Shown: positions 36,746 to 45,059, counted from the first letter of the stretch. The stretch: 64,000 nucleotides of DNA from Pseudomonas sp. Marseille-Q3773 (GCF_916618955.1 NZ_OU745390.1:1364001-1428000); one strand, 5' to 3'. Numbers and translations: made by a program. The notes: generated by a model not told the origin, from the sequence alone.

Positions 36746-38916
36746 GCCACCTCCCGGGTCAGGTCAAAGGCGGCCTGCTGTTCGCTGGCCTGTTCGATCA
36801 GGGCCTGTTGCAGCACCTGCTCGGTGATGATGCCGCGGGTGATCAGGTATTCGCCGAGGCTTTGCTGTTCGGGGTTGAAGTCGATCAGCGCCTGGTTGAA
36901 CAGGGTGACCGGTACCATGCCGCGCACCTGCAGCAGGGCACCCAGCATCACCTGGTGCTGGCTGACCCGTTCCAGCAGCGCTTCGTCGTCCTGGTTGCGT
37001 TCCAGTACGGCCAGCATCTCGCGGGTTTCCGGCTTTTGCCAGGGGCTCGGGTAGTGATAGCGCAGGCCCAGGGTTACCCGGCCCTGTGGCGCCAGGCGGG
37101 CGCTGACCGGACGTTTCAGTTGGCGGCTTATGACCCCCAGCGACACCTGGCTGACCGGGCTTTCGCTGGCCAGAATCAGCGTGTTGCCGTCTTCGTCCAC
37201 CGGTAGCACGCCATAGTGGGTCGCCAGCTTGCGTGGCAGTTTGGCGATCAGTTGTGGGTCAAGCTTGAACGGGTTGAGCGGTGCCCAGGGCAGGTCGAGT
37301 TGTTCGGCCAAGGTCGCTACCAGCTGTTCGCTGTCCAGCCAGCCACGCAGCAGCAGCTCGCGGCCCAGGCGCCGGCGTACCGGGCTGGTGATCGCCTGTT
37401 GCAGCTGTTCGTCGCTGATCAGGCCCTTGGCTACCAGGCGTTGGCCTAGCGGGGTGCGGGCCGGCGCGGCAATGGCAGGAAATTCGTGGGTGGTCTTGTC
37501 CCAGGCCACGCGCCGCGAGTCGCCCATTTCCATGACCTGGCGCAAGGCGCGCAAGTTGGCGAAGAAGTTGACGAAGTTGCTCCACATCATCCGCGGCGCC
37601 GACAGCAGGCCCTCGCCGATACCATAGAAGCGGGTGACGAACCAGGCGCGCTGGAACAGGCGGTTGACCAGCAGCAGTCCGTTCAGCCACAGCAAGGCGG
37701 CCAACAGCGGGCTGTCATCGAGGATGGACATGAAGCGCCATGACTCTGGCGCGATCACCGTGACCAGCCACATGGCCAGCAGCACCAGCAGCAACAGGTT
37801 GACCAGGAAGCTCAGCAGGTAGGCGAACAGCCCGCGGCGGTCACGCCAGAGGAAGTAGTTGAGGGCGCCCTTGCGGCTCCAGCCAAGGTTACTGGTGCCC
37901 TGGAAGACGATGCCGACGATCCACCGCGACTTCTGCCGAATGGCATGTTGCCAGTCGCGCGGGAAATGCTCGCGTACGCAGATCACCTGGGAGAATTCGC
38001 GGCTCATCCCCGGGCGCCATTCCTGCTTCAGGGTCAGCGCCGGGTCGGTGATGGAATAGCGGGCGAAAATGCACTTCATGCCCTTTTGCTTCAGGCGAAA
38101 GCCGATATCGTAGTCTTCGGTGAGGCTCTGCACGTCGAAGGCGATGCCGTCGCCATCCTCGAGCAGCGCGGCGATGGCGCGGCGGCTGAAACAGGTACCC
38201 ACGCCGGCACTCGGTACCTGGCCGGTCAGGGCTTCGCGCACGATCACGTCCTTGCCATGATTCTCGGCAAACTCGTCGACATAGTGGCCAGCGGTGAAGC
38301 CTCTCCATTCCGGTGCATAGGGGTACACCGGGATCTGGATCATGTCCTTGTTCGGCAGCAGGTAGTTGAACAGGCGCAGCTCCATGGGCGAGATCACGTC
38401 TTCGGCGTCGTGCAGGATGAAACCGGCGAACTCGATGCCGGCATCCTGCTGGAAGCGCAGCAGGGCGTCGATGATGTTGTTCAGGCAGTCAGCCTTGCTG
38501 GTGGGACCGGGGCGCGCGCAGACCACCTTGTGGACATTGGGGTAGTGCAGGCACACCGCGTCGACATCGGCCTGGGTTTGCGGGTCATTGGGGTAGGTGC
38601 CGACGAAGATCTGGTAATTCTCGTAGTCGATGGTCGAGGCGGCAAGGCGCGCCATTTCTCCTACAACGCCCACTTCATTCCAGGCCGGGACCATGATGGC
38701 CAAGGGTTTTTCCGGCACTTCGAACAGGCGCTTCTCATCGGCCTTTTCGTATTTGTCATAGATACGAAAGCGCCGGATCAGCTTGCGGCCCCAGAAGCAC
38801 AGATCGATGAACAGGTCATCCAGGCCAAGCAGGAACATCAGCGAGGCCAGAATGATCGCGAGGATCTTCAGGCCGAACAGCACGTAGGTCAGAAAGTCGA
38901 TGAACGCCAGGCTCAT
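36742..38916 (-). CDS. nfrB: NfrB-like glycosyltransferase with MshEN-type c-di-GMP motifs
   Basis: A 724-residue membrane glycosyltransferase of family 2. Two N-terminal helices (about 7-35) precede the catalytic domain with MVPAWNEVGVV, ILHDAEDVISP (acidic metal site) and QKSRW (the QxxRW product motif); more membrane helices follow (about 355-430). The C-terminal part contains MshEN-like motifs: LGQRLVAKGLISDEQLQQAI, RLGRELLLRGWLDSEQLVAT and SLGEYLITRGIITEQVLQQA, the pattern RLGxxL-G-L-L-Q that binds c-di-GMP. Polymer synthesis is thus probably switched on by c-di-GMP. The start codon is overlapped by a tiny leader ORF at 38913-38948. Confidence 0.9.
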   Translation of the reverse strand: MSLAFIDFLTYVLFGLKILAIILASLMFLLGLDDLFIDLCFWGRKLIRRFRIYDKYEKADEKRLFEVPEKPLAIMVPAWNEVGVVGEMARLAASTIDYENYQIFVGTYPNDPQTQADVDAVCLHYPNVHKVVCARPGPTSKADCLNNIIDALLRFQQDAGIEFAGFILHDAEDVISPMELRLFNYLLPNKDMIQIPVYPYAPEWRGFTAGHYVDEFAENHGKDVIVREALTGQVPSAGVGTCFSRRAIAALLEDGDGIAFDVQSLTEDYDIGFRLKQKGMKCIFARYSITDPALTLKQEWRPGMSREFSQVICVREHFPRDWQHAIRQKSRWIVGIVFQGTSNLGWSRKGALNYFLWRDRRGLFAYLLSFLVNLLLLVLLAMWLVTVIAPESWRFMSILDDSPLLAALLWLNGLLLVNRLFQRAWFVTRFYGIGEGLLSAPRMMWSNFVNFFANLRALRQVMEMGDSRRVAWDKTTHEFPAIAAPARTPLGQRLVAKGLISDEQLQQAITSPVRRRLGRELLLRGWLDSEQLVATLAEQLDLPWAPLNPFKLDPQLIAKLPRKLATHYGVLPVDEDGNTLILASESPVSQVSLGVISRQLKRPVSARLAPQGRVTLGLRYHYPSPWQKPETREMLAVLERNQDDEALLERVSQHQVMLGALLQVRGMVPVTLFNQALIDFNPEQQSLGEYLITRGIITEQVLQQALIEQASEQQAAFDLTREVA

Positions 38917-38948
38917 GTGCCGGCCACCGGGAGAAAGGCGTTAGCCAT
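38913..38948 (-). CDS. Candidate 11-residue leader peptide upstream of nfrB
   Basis: On the minus strand an ATG at 38948 preceded by GAGGATT (spacing about 9) opens a frame of 11 codons, MANAFLPVAGT, whose TGA overlaps the nfrB ATG as ATGA. Such an arrangement usually means translational coupling: the nfrB start has only a poor ribosome site of its own (GGTGGCCGG). The alternative is that nfrB uses this region only as untranslated leader. Confidence 0.4.
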   Translation of the reverse strand: MANAFLPVAGT

Positions 38949-38991
38949 TGTCTTTAATCCTCGTTCGGGTCCTTGGACGAAGTTGTACGAC

Positions 38992-39029
38992 ATTCGGCCT
39001 TTGTACGGGATAAATACAAGCAGCCGAAT
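38992..39029. promoter_or_regulatory. Imperfect palindrome in the nfrB/PACE divergent region
   Basis: ATTCGGC (38992-38998) pairs with GCCGAAT (39023-39029), and the inner TTGTA (39001-39005) with TACAA (39015-39019). The 38-base palindrome lies 44 bases before the nfrB leader ORF. It could be an operator for a dimeric regulator or a hairpin in the nfrB leader RNA. No regulator can be named from sequence. Confidence 0.5.
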
Positions 39030-39109
39030 GCAGGGTTGTCCAAATTTCAGGCTTTTTCTTATAAGCCACTTCTTGTAGTTTACAGGTCGTTTACCCAGGG
39101 AGCAGGAAC

Positions 39110-39541
39110 ATGCAAGGCAAGGCACGCAAGATCGTCCAGGCCATTCTCTACGAAGCCATCGCCGTCGCCTGCGTGGCGCCCGCGCTGGAACTGGCGTTCG
39201 GCGCCGGCATGGCACAGTCGACCGTGCTCTCGGTGCTGATGTCGGCCATCGCGATGAGCTGGAACATGGCCTACAACTGGGTCTTCGAGCGCTGGGAGGC
39301 GCGCCAGCGCCGACGTGAGCGCACCTTCCTGCGACGCCTGCTGCACGCCCTGGGCTTCGAAGGCGGGTTGGTGCTGATTCTGCTGCCGCTGGTGGCCTAC
39401 TGGCTGGATGTCAGCCTGTGGGCGGCGCTGCTGACCAACCTGGCGTTGTTCGTGTTCTTCTTCGTCTATGCGTTTGTCTTCCAGTGGGGCTTCGACAAGG
39501 TATTCGATGTGCCGCTTTCGGCGCAGCAGGCGAAGTGTTGA
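39110..39541 (+). CDS. PACE-family efflux transporter (chlorhexidine-resistance type)
   Basis: A 143-residue protein with four membrane helices arranged as two repeated two-helix units: VQAILYEAIAVACVAPALEL, IAMSWNMAYNWVFERWE, FEGGLVLILLPLVAYWLDV and LFVFFFVYAFVFQWGFDKVF. The Glu in TM1 (YEAIA) and the WNMAYNWVFE motif are hallmarks of the proteobacterial antimicrobial compound efflux family, relatives of AceI. It exports biocides such as chlorhexidine or short diamines by proton exchange. GGGAGCAGG lies upstream of the ATG. It is divergent from nfrB and immediately precedes the ilvA leader. Confidence 0.9.
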   Translation: MQGKARKIVQAILYEAIAVACVAPALELAFGAGMAQSTVLSVLMSAIAMSWNMAYNWVFERWEARQRRRERTFLRRLLHALGFEGGLVLILLPLVAYWLDVSLWAALLTNLALFVFFFVYAFVFQWGFDKVFDVPLSAQQAKC

Positions 39542-39574
39542 CTTCAAGCCGCACTAGCGGCTAAGTTCCTCCCC

Positions 39575-39637
39575 ATGAAAACTTTCCCGCACGCCCACGC
39601 CATTATTATTACCGCCATTATCAGCTTGGCGGGCTAG
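39575..39637 (+). CDS. Isoleucine-rich leader peptide of ilvA (attenuator)
   Basis: A 20-codon frame, MKTFPHAHAIIITAIISLAG, contains five Ile codons in two clusters and ends at TAG 39635. A terminator hairpin follows 15 bases later. This is the classic design of an amino-acid attenuator: stalling at Ile codons when charged tRNA-Ile is short prevents the terminator. No ribosome site is visible before the ATG. A possible promoter (TTGACT at 39538-39543, TAAGTT at 39562-39567, 18-base spacing) would start transcription at about 39574, directly at the ATG, so translation might be leaderless. The promoter assignment is tentative. Confidence 0.75.
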   Translation: MKTFPHAHAIIITAIISLAG

Positions 39638-39652
39638 CGCGTACGTGCACCG

Positions 39653-39682
39653 AACCCGCCCTGGAGGCGGGTTTCTTCTCTC
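39653..39682 (+). terminator. ilvA attenuator terminator
   Basis: AACCCGCC (39653-39660), loop CTGGA, GGCGGGTT (39666-39673), then TCTTCTCTCT: a perfect eight-pair stem with a U-rich tail. The GGCGGG at 39628-39633, inside the last leader codons, can instead pair with CCCGCC (39655-39660), which would be the antiterminator form. Confidence 0.85.
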
Positions 39683-39725
39683 TGACTCCTGGGCAATGTG
39701 AATAAAAGCCAAGGAGTTGCCATCG

Positions 39726-41288
39726 ATGACCAGCCTCAACGTCAGCCCTCGTACCTCGTCCAGCGTGCAGCAACTGCTGTCGGAGCAGGTGCGCCGTATC
39801 CTGTCCGCGCCCGTGTACGACCTGGCCATCGAGACGCCTTTGCAGGCCGCCCCTGCGTTGTCGGCGAGCCTTGGCAACCAGGTGCTGCTCAAGCGTGAAG
39901 ACCTGCAACCGACCTTTTCGTTCAAGATCCGCGGTGCCTACACGCGTCTTTCGCGTCTGAGCCCAGTACAGCGCGAACGCGGGGTGATCACCGCGTCGGC
40001 GGGCAACCATGCCCAGGGCGTAGCCCTGGCGGCCGCGCGCCTGGGCCTGAAGGCCACTATCGTCATGCCCACCACCACACCGTCACTCAAGGTGGAGGGC
40101 GTGCGTTCGCGCGGTGGGCATGTGGTGCTGCACGGCGAGAGCTTCCCGCATGCCTTGGCCCACGCGCTGAAACTGGCTGACAACGAAGGCGCCACCTTCG
40201 TGCCACCGTTCGACGACCCGGATGTGATTGCCGGGCAAGGCACCGTGGCCATGGAAATCCTCCGCCAGCACCCGGGTGCGCTGGACGCGATCTTCGTCCC
40301 GGTCGGTGGTGGCGGGCTGATCGCTGGCATTGCCGCCTACGTGAAGTACCTGCGCCCGGAAGTGCAGGTGATTGGCGTCGAGCCGGAAGATTCCAACTGC
40401 CTGCAGGCCGCCATGGCCGCTGGCGAGCGGGTGGTCCTGCCGCAGGTCGGCACCTTCGCCGATGGTGTGGCGGTGGCGCAGGTGGGAGCCCATTGCTTCG
40501 AGCTGTGCCGGCATTTCGTCGATGAGGTACTGACCGTGAGCAGCGATGAGCTGTGCGCGGCGATCAAGGACATCTACGACGACACCCGTTCCATCACCGA
40601 ACCGTCCGGAGCCCTGGCTGTGGCCGGAATCAAGAAGTACGTGGCGCGCCGAGGCGTGCAGGGGCAGACCCTGGTGGCGATCGATTCCGGCGCCAACGTC
40701 AATTTCGACCGCCTGCGCCATGTCGCCGAGCGTGCCGAGCTGGGTGAACAGCGCGAGGCCATCATCGCCGTGACCATCCCCGAGCAGCCCGGTAGCTTCC
40801 GTGCCTTCTGCCAGGCGCTGGGCAAGCGGCAGATCACTGAGTTCAACTACCGCTACTATCCTGGCAAGGAGGCGCGCCTGTTCGTGGGGGTACAGACCCA
40901 CCCGCTGCACGACCCGCGCGAACGACTGCTGGCCAGCTTGCGCGAGCAGGGCTACAGCGTACTGGACCTGACCGACAACGAACTGGCCAAGCTGCACGTA
41001 CGCCATACCGTGGGTGGCCACGCCGCACCGGGTGCTGACGAGCGGGTGCTGCGTTTCGAGTTCCCGGAGCGCCCGGGGGCCTTGCTGGGCTTCCTGGAGC
41101 GATTGGGCAAGCAGTGGAACATCAGCCTGTTCCACTACCGCAACCATGGGGCGGCGGAGGCACGGGTGTTCGCGGCGTTGGAAGTGCCGAGTGATGAATT
41201 GGCAGGCCTGCCGCTGGCACTGGATGAGATGGGGTACCGCTATTGGGACGAGACCGACAACCCGGCGTACCAGCTGTTTCTTGGCTGA
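39726..41288 (+). CDS. ilvA: Threonine ammonia-lyase, biosynthetic
   Basis: A 520-residue PLP enzyme that deaminates threonine to 2-oxobutanoate, the first step to isoleucine. The catalytic lysine is Lys67 in PTFSFKIRGAYTRL; the Ser/Gly-rich PLP phosphate loop is GGGGLIAGIAAY. The C-terminal 190 residues hold two ACT-like regulatory domains (EQPGSFRAFCQALG and ERPGALLGFLERLG) for isoleucine feedback, so this is the biosynthetic and not the catabolic type. AAGGAG lies 9 bases before the ATG at 39726. Transcription is probably controlled by the leader peptide and terminator upstream. Confidence 0.95.
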   Translation: MTSLNVSPRTSSSVQQLLSEQVRRILSAPVYDLAIETPLQAAPALSASLGNQVLLKREDLQPTFSFKIRGAYTRLSRLSPVQRERGVITASAGNHAQGVALAAARLGLKATIVMPTTTPSLKVEGVRSRGGHVVLHGESFPHALAHALKLADNEGATFVPPFDDPDVIAGQGTVAMEILRQHPGALDAIFVPVGGGGLIAGIAAYVKYLRPEVQVIGVEPEDSNCLQAAMAAGERVVLPQVGTFADGVAVAQVGAHCFELCRHFVDEVLTVSSDELCAAIKDIYDDTRSITEPSGALAVAGIKKYVARRGVQGQTLVAIDSGANVNFDRLRHVAERAELGEQREAIIAVTIPEQPGSFRAFCQALGKRQITEFNYRYYPGKEARLFVGVQTHPLHDPRERLLASLREQGYSVLDLTDNELAKLHVRHTVGGHAAPGADERVLRFEFPERPGALLGFLERLGKQWNISLFHYRNHGAAEARVFAALEVPSDELAGLPLALDEMGYRYWDETDNPAYQLFLG

Positions 41289-41304
41289 CCAGGTAGACGC
41301 CGGG

Positions 41305-41430
41305 GCCTCCCCCGCGTCGCCTGTTTCGCGAATAGATCTGCTCCTACCCACGGCTTTGACTTGACGCTGTACCTGTAGGAGCAGCGTCAGCCGCGATCAC
41401 CGGCAAAGCCGGTGCCATCCACCGCGTCAA
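41305..41430. repeat. Degenerate REP pair with composite arm
   Basis: A degenerate REP (CGCGTCGCCTGTTTCGCGAA, then CTGCTCCTAC) near 41312-41347 faces an inverted copy (TACCTGTAGGAGCAG) near 41370-41384. ACCGGCAAAGCCGGTGCC and ATCCACCGCGTC follow, the same composite arm as at 25024-25050. It lies between the convergent ilvA and unknown genes. Confidence 0.65.
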
Positions 41431-41468
41431 GGCCCGCACCAGGTTCCATAGTTGACGGAAAGTGTCGT

Positions 41469-42653
41469 TCAACGCTCCCGCATGAAAAACCCTGCAACGT
41501 ATTTGCGGAAAGTTTCCGGGCTCTTGAAGTCAGCGTAGCGCTTGAAATTGTCGGTATCCGGCTCGGGCCCGATCGGCTGCTCCAGCAGCGATACCGACAG
41601 CACCCGGTCTTGGTCGGAGGTCAGTACCAGTTCATCCATCACTTCGCCGCCGACCACCGGGCGGCGCATCTGCACTTTCACACCCTTGCTGGCCATCCAG
41701 TCGATCAGTGACACCAGGGCCTTGAGCGGTTCGCGCTCTTCAGCGCGATAGATCGGGAACAGGTGTGCGCGCGAAAGTACCGGTACGCTGGCCACATGGA
41801 TCAGTTCGTAGAAATGGCTGCCAGCGCTGGTTGGCGAGTACAGCGCCAGGGCCAGCAACGGCCCTGCGGTGCGGTTGCCGCCCCAGTACAGATGATGCCC
41901 CTGGAAGTCAAAACCGTCTGCATTGCCGTGATTGAACAGCTTGCGCCCTTTGACCTGGTCCACGCAGTCCAGCAGCAAGCCGTGGCGGCGATGGTTGCCG
42001 AACACCGTGGCTTCGCGCAGGCGGGCCTTGAGCATCATCATGTGCTTCATGTCCAGGCGGGTTTCCAGGTAGTTGCTGGCCGGCACCCGCTCCAGCAGCG
42101 GGTAGCGGCTGGCCACGCTGCGCAATTCGGCAAACTGCCCGGTCAGGTCCTTTTTCAGGTGAGTGGCATACAGGTTGAGGCCGCTGGTTTCGATCCAGGT
42201 CAGTAACAGCGCCAGGAGGCGCTGCTGTTCGCGCCGCTCATGGTTGTCGCCGCTGGCACCTCGAGCGCTGCCACTGCGAAAGTCGCCGATCAGGCGCAGG
42301 GGCGTGTCCGGAGGCAGCCAGGCAGCAGGTGGCGTGGGCTGGCTATCGCGCTCGGCAGCTTCCCGCTCGTCCTTGGTGAACGGGCAGCCGGGCGCGTGCT
42401 CGGCTGTACCCGGGTTGTTCTTGAGAAACAGTGCGCCAGTGTTGCCATTGAGGGTGACATTGAGCACCGGCAAGGCATCGCTGCGGCAGTCGCAGGCCAG
42501 CCACTGGTTGGCGCTGCGCACTTTCATCAGCATCTGGTTGGCTTGCAGCAGGCGCGGGCCGGCGAGGGTGCCGCTGGCAAAGCCGACCAGCAGCTCCTCT
42601 TCCGCGGGGGTCAGGCTGCGCACCTGTGCGGCGGTTTTGTCGATGATTCGCAT
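41469..42653 (-). CDS. Conserved hypothetical protein with Cys/His motif
   Basis: A 394-residue cytoplasmic protein I cannot assign. The ATG at 42653 gives MRIIDKTAAQVRSLTPAEEE. Residues about 55-105 contain LACDCRS and, about 30 residues on, HAPGCPFTKDE, so Cys/Cys and His/Cys pairs could bind zinc. The rest is mixed alpha/beta with a basic helix (RREQQRLLALLLTWIE) and a repeated-charge C-terminus. The Cys/His region recalls the plasmid-associated DUF1173 group, but I could not verify this. It is isolated, with the VOC gene 63 bases upstream on the same strand. Confidence 0.7.
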   Translation of the reverse strand: MRIIDKTAAQVRSLTPAEEELLVGFASGTLAGPRLLQANQMLMKVRSANQWLACDCRSDALPVLNVTLNGNTGALFLKNNPGTAEHAPGCPFTKDEREAAERDSQPTPPAAWLPPDTPLRLIGDFRSGSARGASGDNHERREQQRLLALLLTWIETSGLNLYATHLKKDLTGQFAELRSVASRYPLLERVPASNYLETRLDMKHMMMLKARLREATVFGNHRRHGLLLDCVDQVKGRKLFNHGNADGFDFQGHHLYWGGNRTAGPLLALALYSPTSAGSHFYELIHVASVPVLSRAHLFPIYRAEEREPLKALVSLIDWMASKGVKVQMRRPVVGGEVMDELVLTSDQDRVLSVSLLEQPIGPEPDTDNFKRYADFKSPETFRKYVAGFFMRER

Positions 42654-42716
42654 GAAGCGGCTCCAGGCTACGAGCGCCAAGCTTCAGGCAAAGTCGCGAC
42701 GCTTTCAACCTGCCGC

Positions 42717-43184
42717 TCAGTTGCCGCCGAACAGCTTCGCGGCGCGGGCGCGAATTTCGTCAGGGGTCAGATCTTCCTTGTGGGTGGACACGAACCAGAT
42801 ATTACCGAACGGATCTTTGAGGGTGCCGCTGCGGTCGCCGTAGAACTGGTCCGTCACTGCGTTCAGCTGGGTGGCGCCGGCTGCCAGGGCCTGGGCGTAC
42901 ACCTTGTCGCTGTCCTCGACATACAGGTGCAAGCCGACGCCTGCGCCGCCGAGCTTCTGGCTGGCGGTGAGGCCGCCTTCCATGTCGCAGGGATCGCCAA
43001 GCATCAGTGACGAGTCACCGATCTTCAGTTCGGCATGGCCAACGCGGCCATCCGGGGCGTCGAGGCGGAACATCTCGACGGCACCGAAGGCCTTCTTGTA
43101 GAACTCGATGGCCTTGGCGGCATCGTTGATGGCCAGGTACGGGGTGATGCTGTGCTGGCCTTCAGGAATGGGTCTGGCTGCCAT
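42717..43184 (-). CDS. VOC-family (PhnB/glyoxalase-like) protein
   Basis: A 155-residue protein of the vicinal oxygen chelate fold: two beta-alpha-beta-beta-beta modules, SITPYLAINDAAKAIEFYKK and GVGLHLYVEDSDKVYAQALA. AAGGAG lies upstream of the ATG at 43184, which rules out the longer in-frame start. The DPFGNIWFVSTHKE segment is the usual C-terminal metal-ligand region. PhnB-like members of this fold have varied or unknown substrates, so no reaction is assigned. It lies between two genes on the same strand and may be independently expressed. Confidence 0.88.
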   Translation of the reverse strand: MAARPIPEGQHSITPYLAINDAAKAIEFYKKAFGAVEMFRLDAPDGRVGHAELKIGDSSLMLGDPCDMEGGLTASQKLGGAGVGLHLYVEDSDKVYAQALAAGATQLNAVTDQFYGDRSGTLKDPFGNIWFVSTHKEDLTPDEIRARAAKLFGGN

Positions 43185-43292
43185 GTTCGACTCTCCTTCG
43201 CAGTGGGCGCCGACGGGCGCCCTGTTGCTTAGAGTCGTTTGCGTGGAGGGAGAATCGACCGTATTGATAGATCGATTTTCCATAAGCGCGGT

Positions 43293-44912
43293 TCAGAATA
43301 TGTAATCGGTGGTCAGGAAGCTGGACTGACGGTTGCGGATGATCTCGCTGATAAGTTCCTTGTTGGCGGCCTGGAAGCGTGTTGCCACCAGCGTACGAAT
43401 CGAGAACACGCGCAGGGCGTCATGCACCGACAGGGTACCTTCGGCGCTGTTCTTGCGGCCGTTGAACGGGTAGGTGTCAGGGCCGCGCTGGCACTGCGCG
43501 TTGATGTTGATCCGCCCGACCTGGTTGGCGAAGGTGTCGACCAGGCTGCCGATGGTTGCCGGGTCGTTGCCGAACAGGCTCAGTTGCTGGCCGTAGTCGG
43601 AGTCGAGGACATAGTCGATCACCGTCTGCAGGTCGCGGTAGGGCACCACCGGCACCAGCGGGCCGAACTGCTCCTCGTGGTATACGCGCATGTCCGGCTT
43701 TACCGGGTACAGCACGGCCGGGTAGAAGAACGAGCCGCGGCTGTGCCCGCCACCTTCGTTGAGCACCTGTGCGCCCTTGGCCCTGGCATCGGCGACCAGC
43801 CCATCGAGGTAATCGACCTTGCCGGGTTCGGGCAGCGGCGTCAACGCCACGCCAGGCTCCCAGGGCATGCCGGGCTTCAGTGCGGCCAGCTTGCGCTGGA
43901 ATTTGTCGAGGAACGCCTCGACCACGTCCTCGTGGACGAACAGGATCTTCAGCGCCGTACAGCGCTGGCCATTGAACGACAGCGCACCGGTGACGGCTTC
44001 CTCGACGGCGTTGTCCAGGTCGACCTGGGGCAGGACGATGCCCGGGTTCTTGGCGTCCAGCCCCAGCGCCGCGCGCAGACGGTGTGGGCGTGGGTGGAGT
44101 TTCTTCAGGTCGCTGGCAGCTTTGTGCGTGCCAATGAAGGCGAACACATCGACCTTGCCGCTGGCCATCAGCGCGCTGACAGTCTCCCGGCCCCGTCCAT
44201 AGATGACGTTGATCACGCCTGGCGGGAAGCTGTCGCGGAACGCTTCGAGCAGCGGACGGATCAGCAGCACACCGAACTTGGCCGGTTTGAACACCACGGT
44301 GTTGCCCATGATCAGCGCCGGGATCAAGGTGGTGAAGGTTTCGTTGAGCGGGTAGTTGTAAGGCCCCATGCACAGGGCCACGCCCAGCGGCGCGCGGCGG
44401 ATCTGCCCGAGCGTGCCCTGTTCCAGCTCGAAGCGACTGGAGCGGCGGTCGAGGTCCTTGAGCGCATTGATGGTGTCGACGATGTAGTCGCAGGTACGGT
44501 CGAACTCCTTTTCCGAGTCCTTGAGGTTCTTGCCGATCTCCCACATCAGCAGCTTGACCACTGCCTGGCGCTGCTCACGCATGCGCGCCAGGAACGTTTC
44601 CACATGCTGGATGCGCTCGGCCACGCGCAGGGTCGGCCAGGTGCCACGGCCTTTGTCATAGGCCTGCACGGCGGCATCGAGGGCGGTGAGCGCGGTGTCG
44701 GCATCGAGCAGCGGAGCGCTGCCCAGCACCACTTGCTGCTCTGCGCTGCCTTGCTTGAGCCACACCGGGCTGCGCACCGTGGCCAGGGGGCCGTCCCAGC
44801 GCCTGAGCTCGCCGTTCACCAGGTATTCGCGTTGCTCCAGGGGAGCTCCCAGGCGCCAGGTTTCCGGGATGTTTTCGGCATTGGGGAAAAGTGAATCGAG
44901 CCAACGGTCCAT
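43293..44912 (-). CDS. gapN: GapN-like NADP-dependent glyceraldehyde-3-phosphate dehydrogenase
   Basis: A 539-residue member of the aldehyde dehydrogenase superfamily. The catalytic cysteine is Cys318 (LSFNGQRCTALK), and the conserved Asn is in MGPYNYPLNE (Asn186). In the place of the ELGG glutamate motif the sequence reads LGLDAKNPGIVL, so the general-base Glu is not at the usual position. The overall sequence and the N-terminal extension of about 60 residues match the Pseudomonas GapN-type group, which oxidises glyceraldehyde 3-phosphate without phosphate. The ATG at 44912 is the only good start. It is followed by the VOC gene after 108 bases. Confidence 0.85.
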   Translation of the reverse strand: MDRWLDSLFPNAENIPETWRLGAPLEQREYLVNGELRRWDGPLATVRSPVWLKQGSAEQQVVLGSAPLLDADTALTALDAAVQAYDKGRGTWPTLRVAERIQHVETFLARMREQRQAVVKLLMWEIGKNLKDSEKEFDRTCDYIVDTINALKDLDRRSSRFELEQGTLGQIRRAPLGVALCMGPYNYPLNETFTTLIPALIMGNTVVFKPAKFGVLLIRPLLEAFRDSFPPGVINVIYGRGRETVSALMASGKVDVFAFIGTHKAASDLKKLHPRPHRLRAALGLDAKNPGIVLPQVDLDNAVEEAVTGALSFNGQRCTALKILFVHEDVVEAFLDKFQRKLAALKPGMPWEPGVALTPLPEPGKVDYLDGLVADARAKGAQVLNEGGGHSRGSFFYPAVLYPVKPDMRVYHEEQFGPLVPVVPYRDLQTVIDYVLDSDYGQQLSLFGNDPATIGSLVDTFANQVGRININAQCQRGPDTYPFNGRKNSAEGTLSVHDALRVFSIRTLVATRFQAANKELISEIIRNRQSSFLTTDYIF

Positions 44913-45059
44913 GGGGACTGCACCTCACATTGCTGGGCGGGTTTAGAGCCGGGTGAAACGCTTCAGCTGCGAGCATGCACCGGCTACCGGAAAAACACCA
45001 GTCTGGCCCAACCTGGCCGCAAGTGCCTGCCTGTTGCCCAGACAGGCACCCGGGCCATG

